A program made the translations under genes and the position numbers. This document shows positions 6,237 to 6,585 of a DNA stretch of 6,585 bases, piece by piece. The first letter of the stretch is position 1; every line of letters begins with the position of its first letter. This stretch comes from Trueperaceae bacterium (GTDB lineage: Bacteria; Deinococcota; Deinococci; Deinococcales; Trueperaceae). Under the pieces are notes generated by a model. That model was given only the letters and a program-made list of their open reading frames with translations, was not told the DNA's origin and searched no databases. Location: NCBI GenBank assembly GCA_029210865.1, contig JARGGE010000160.1:1-6585 (forward strand), given 5' to 3'.

Positions 6237-6585
6237 CTAGGGTCGCAGCACCCGCCCCGCCACCACCGCCCGCCGCGCGCCGGTGGCGCGCGGCAGCGTG
6301 TTCGGCAGGCCGTGCCAAGCCGCGTAGGCCATCACCCCGAACGACAGCGTCTCGCGGTCCTTGGAGCGCCACCCCAGGTCTTCGAAGGTGCGCACCGGCA
6401 CGTCTGGCAGCGCCTCGCGCACCATCGCCACCAGCGTCGGGTTGAGCGCGCCGCCGCCGGCGAGGAGCACCTCGTCGAGGCCGTGGGGCGTCACCCACGT
6501 GCGGTAGGCGTCCGCGACCGTGCGCGCCGTGTAGGCGGTCAGCGTCGCCACCAGGTCCTCGGGGCGCCAGCCGCCAGGCCCTTCG
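6237..6585 (-). CDS. anmK: Anhydro-N-acetylmuramic acid kinase, C-terminal part (cut by window edge)
   Basis: The last 116 codons of an AnmK-type kinase, entering from the window edge and ending in TAG at 6239-6237. AnmK phosphorylates and hydrolyses 1,6-anhydro-MurNAc to MurNAc 6-phosphate during cell-wall recycling in the cytoplasm. Matching C-terminal features are DLVATLTAYTARTVADA, the glycine-rich VLLAGGGALNPTLV, the SKDRETLSFGVMAYAAW segment (family: D/K-x-x-E-A-x-A-F) and the terminal GLPNTLPRATGAR...VAGRVLRP. The catalytic N-terminal region is outside the window. The GTG at 6551 is internal, since the family sequence continues upstream to the edge. No convincing terminator separates it from the rbs promoter 36 bases downstream, so some read-through is possible. 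It appears functionally unrelated to ribose uptake. Confidence 0.88.
   Translation of the reverse strand, partial: EGPGGWRPEDLVATLTAYTARTVADAYRTWVTPHGLDEVLLAGGGALNPTLVAMVREALPDVPVRTFEDLGWRSKDRETLSFGVMAYAAWHGLPNTLPRATGARRAVVAGRVLRP

Noticed and set aside
6233..6245. Inverted repeat CGACC/GGTCG around the anmK stop codon as a terminator
   Set aside because: Only five base pairs and no U-run follow. It is too weak to support a terminator call.

Overview
The window is a GC-rich (clearly above 60 % by eye), tightly packed stretch in which every convincing gene lies on the minus strand. It is a nearly complete D-ribose uptake and utilisation operon, preceded by the 3' end of an unrelated cell-wall recycling gene. 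The organism is most likely a high-GC diderm bacterium. The ribose-binding protein has a plain Sec signal peptide with no lipobox cysteine, as expected for a free periplasmic protein, and anmK fits peptidoglycan recycling. A Deinococcota (Truepera-like) or proteobacterial source would fit, but the sequence does not settle this.

Layout in the direction of transcription, from high to low coordinates: the C-terminal part of anmK (window edge to 6237); a 134-base gap with a strong sigma-70-type promoter (TTGACA, 17-base spacer, TAGACT) and a perfect 16-base LacI-type operator palindrome just downstream of the predicted start point; rbsR (LacI-family repressor, 6102-5098); rbsK (ribokinase, 5101-4172); rbsA (double ATPase, 4175-2724); rbsC (permease, 2752-1802); rbsB (periplasmic ribose-binding protein, 1773-886); a 76-base gap with a perfect 14-bp stem-loop; a cysteine-less glutamine-amidotransferase-like protein of the PF07090 type (809-42); and the first 15 codons of rbsD, D-ribose pyranase (45 to the window edge).

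The genes form one physiological unit. RbsB captures ribose in the periplasm, RbsC and RbsA import it at the cost of ATP, RbsD converts the pyranose toward the furanose form, RbsK phosphorylates it to ribose 5-phosphate, and RbsR presumably represses the whole unit through the operator at its own promoter. Three junctions are 4-base stop/start overlaps and rbsA/rbsC overlap by 29 bases, so the unit is probably translationally coupled. The order R-K-A-C-B-X-D resembles the Bacillus arrangement (R-K-D-A-C-B), with rbsD moved to the end behind the amidotransferase-like gene.

Most of the window is a conventional rbs operon. The points worth a second look are the uncharacterised PF07090-type protein wedged between rbsB and rbsD, the long intercistronic hairpin after rbsB, and the cluster of ACGT-centred palindromes at the promoter. 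No mobile element, CRISPR array, RNA gene or clearly novel system was seen.
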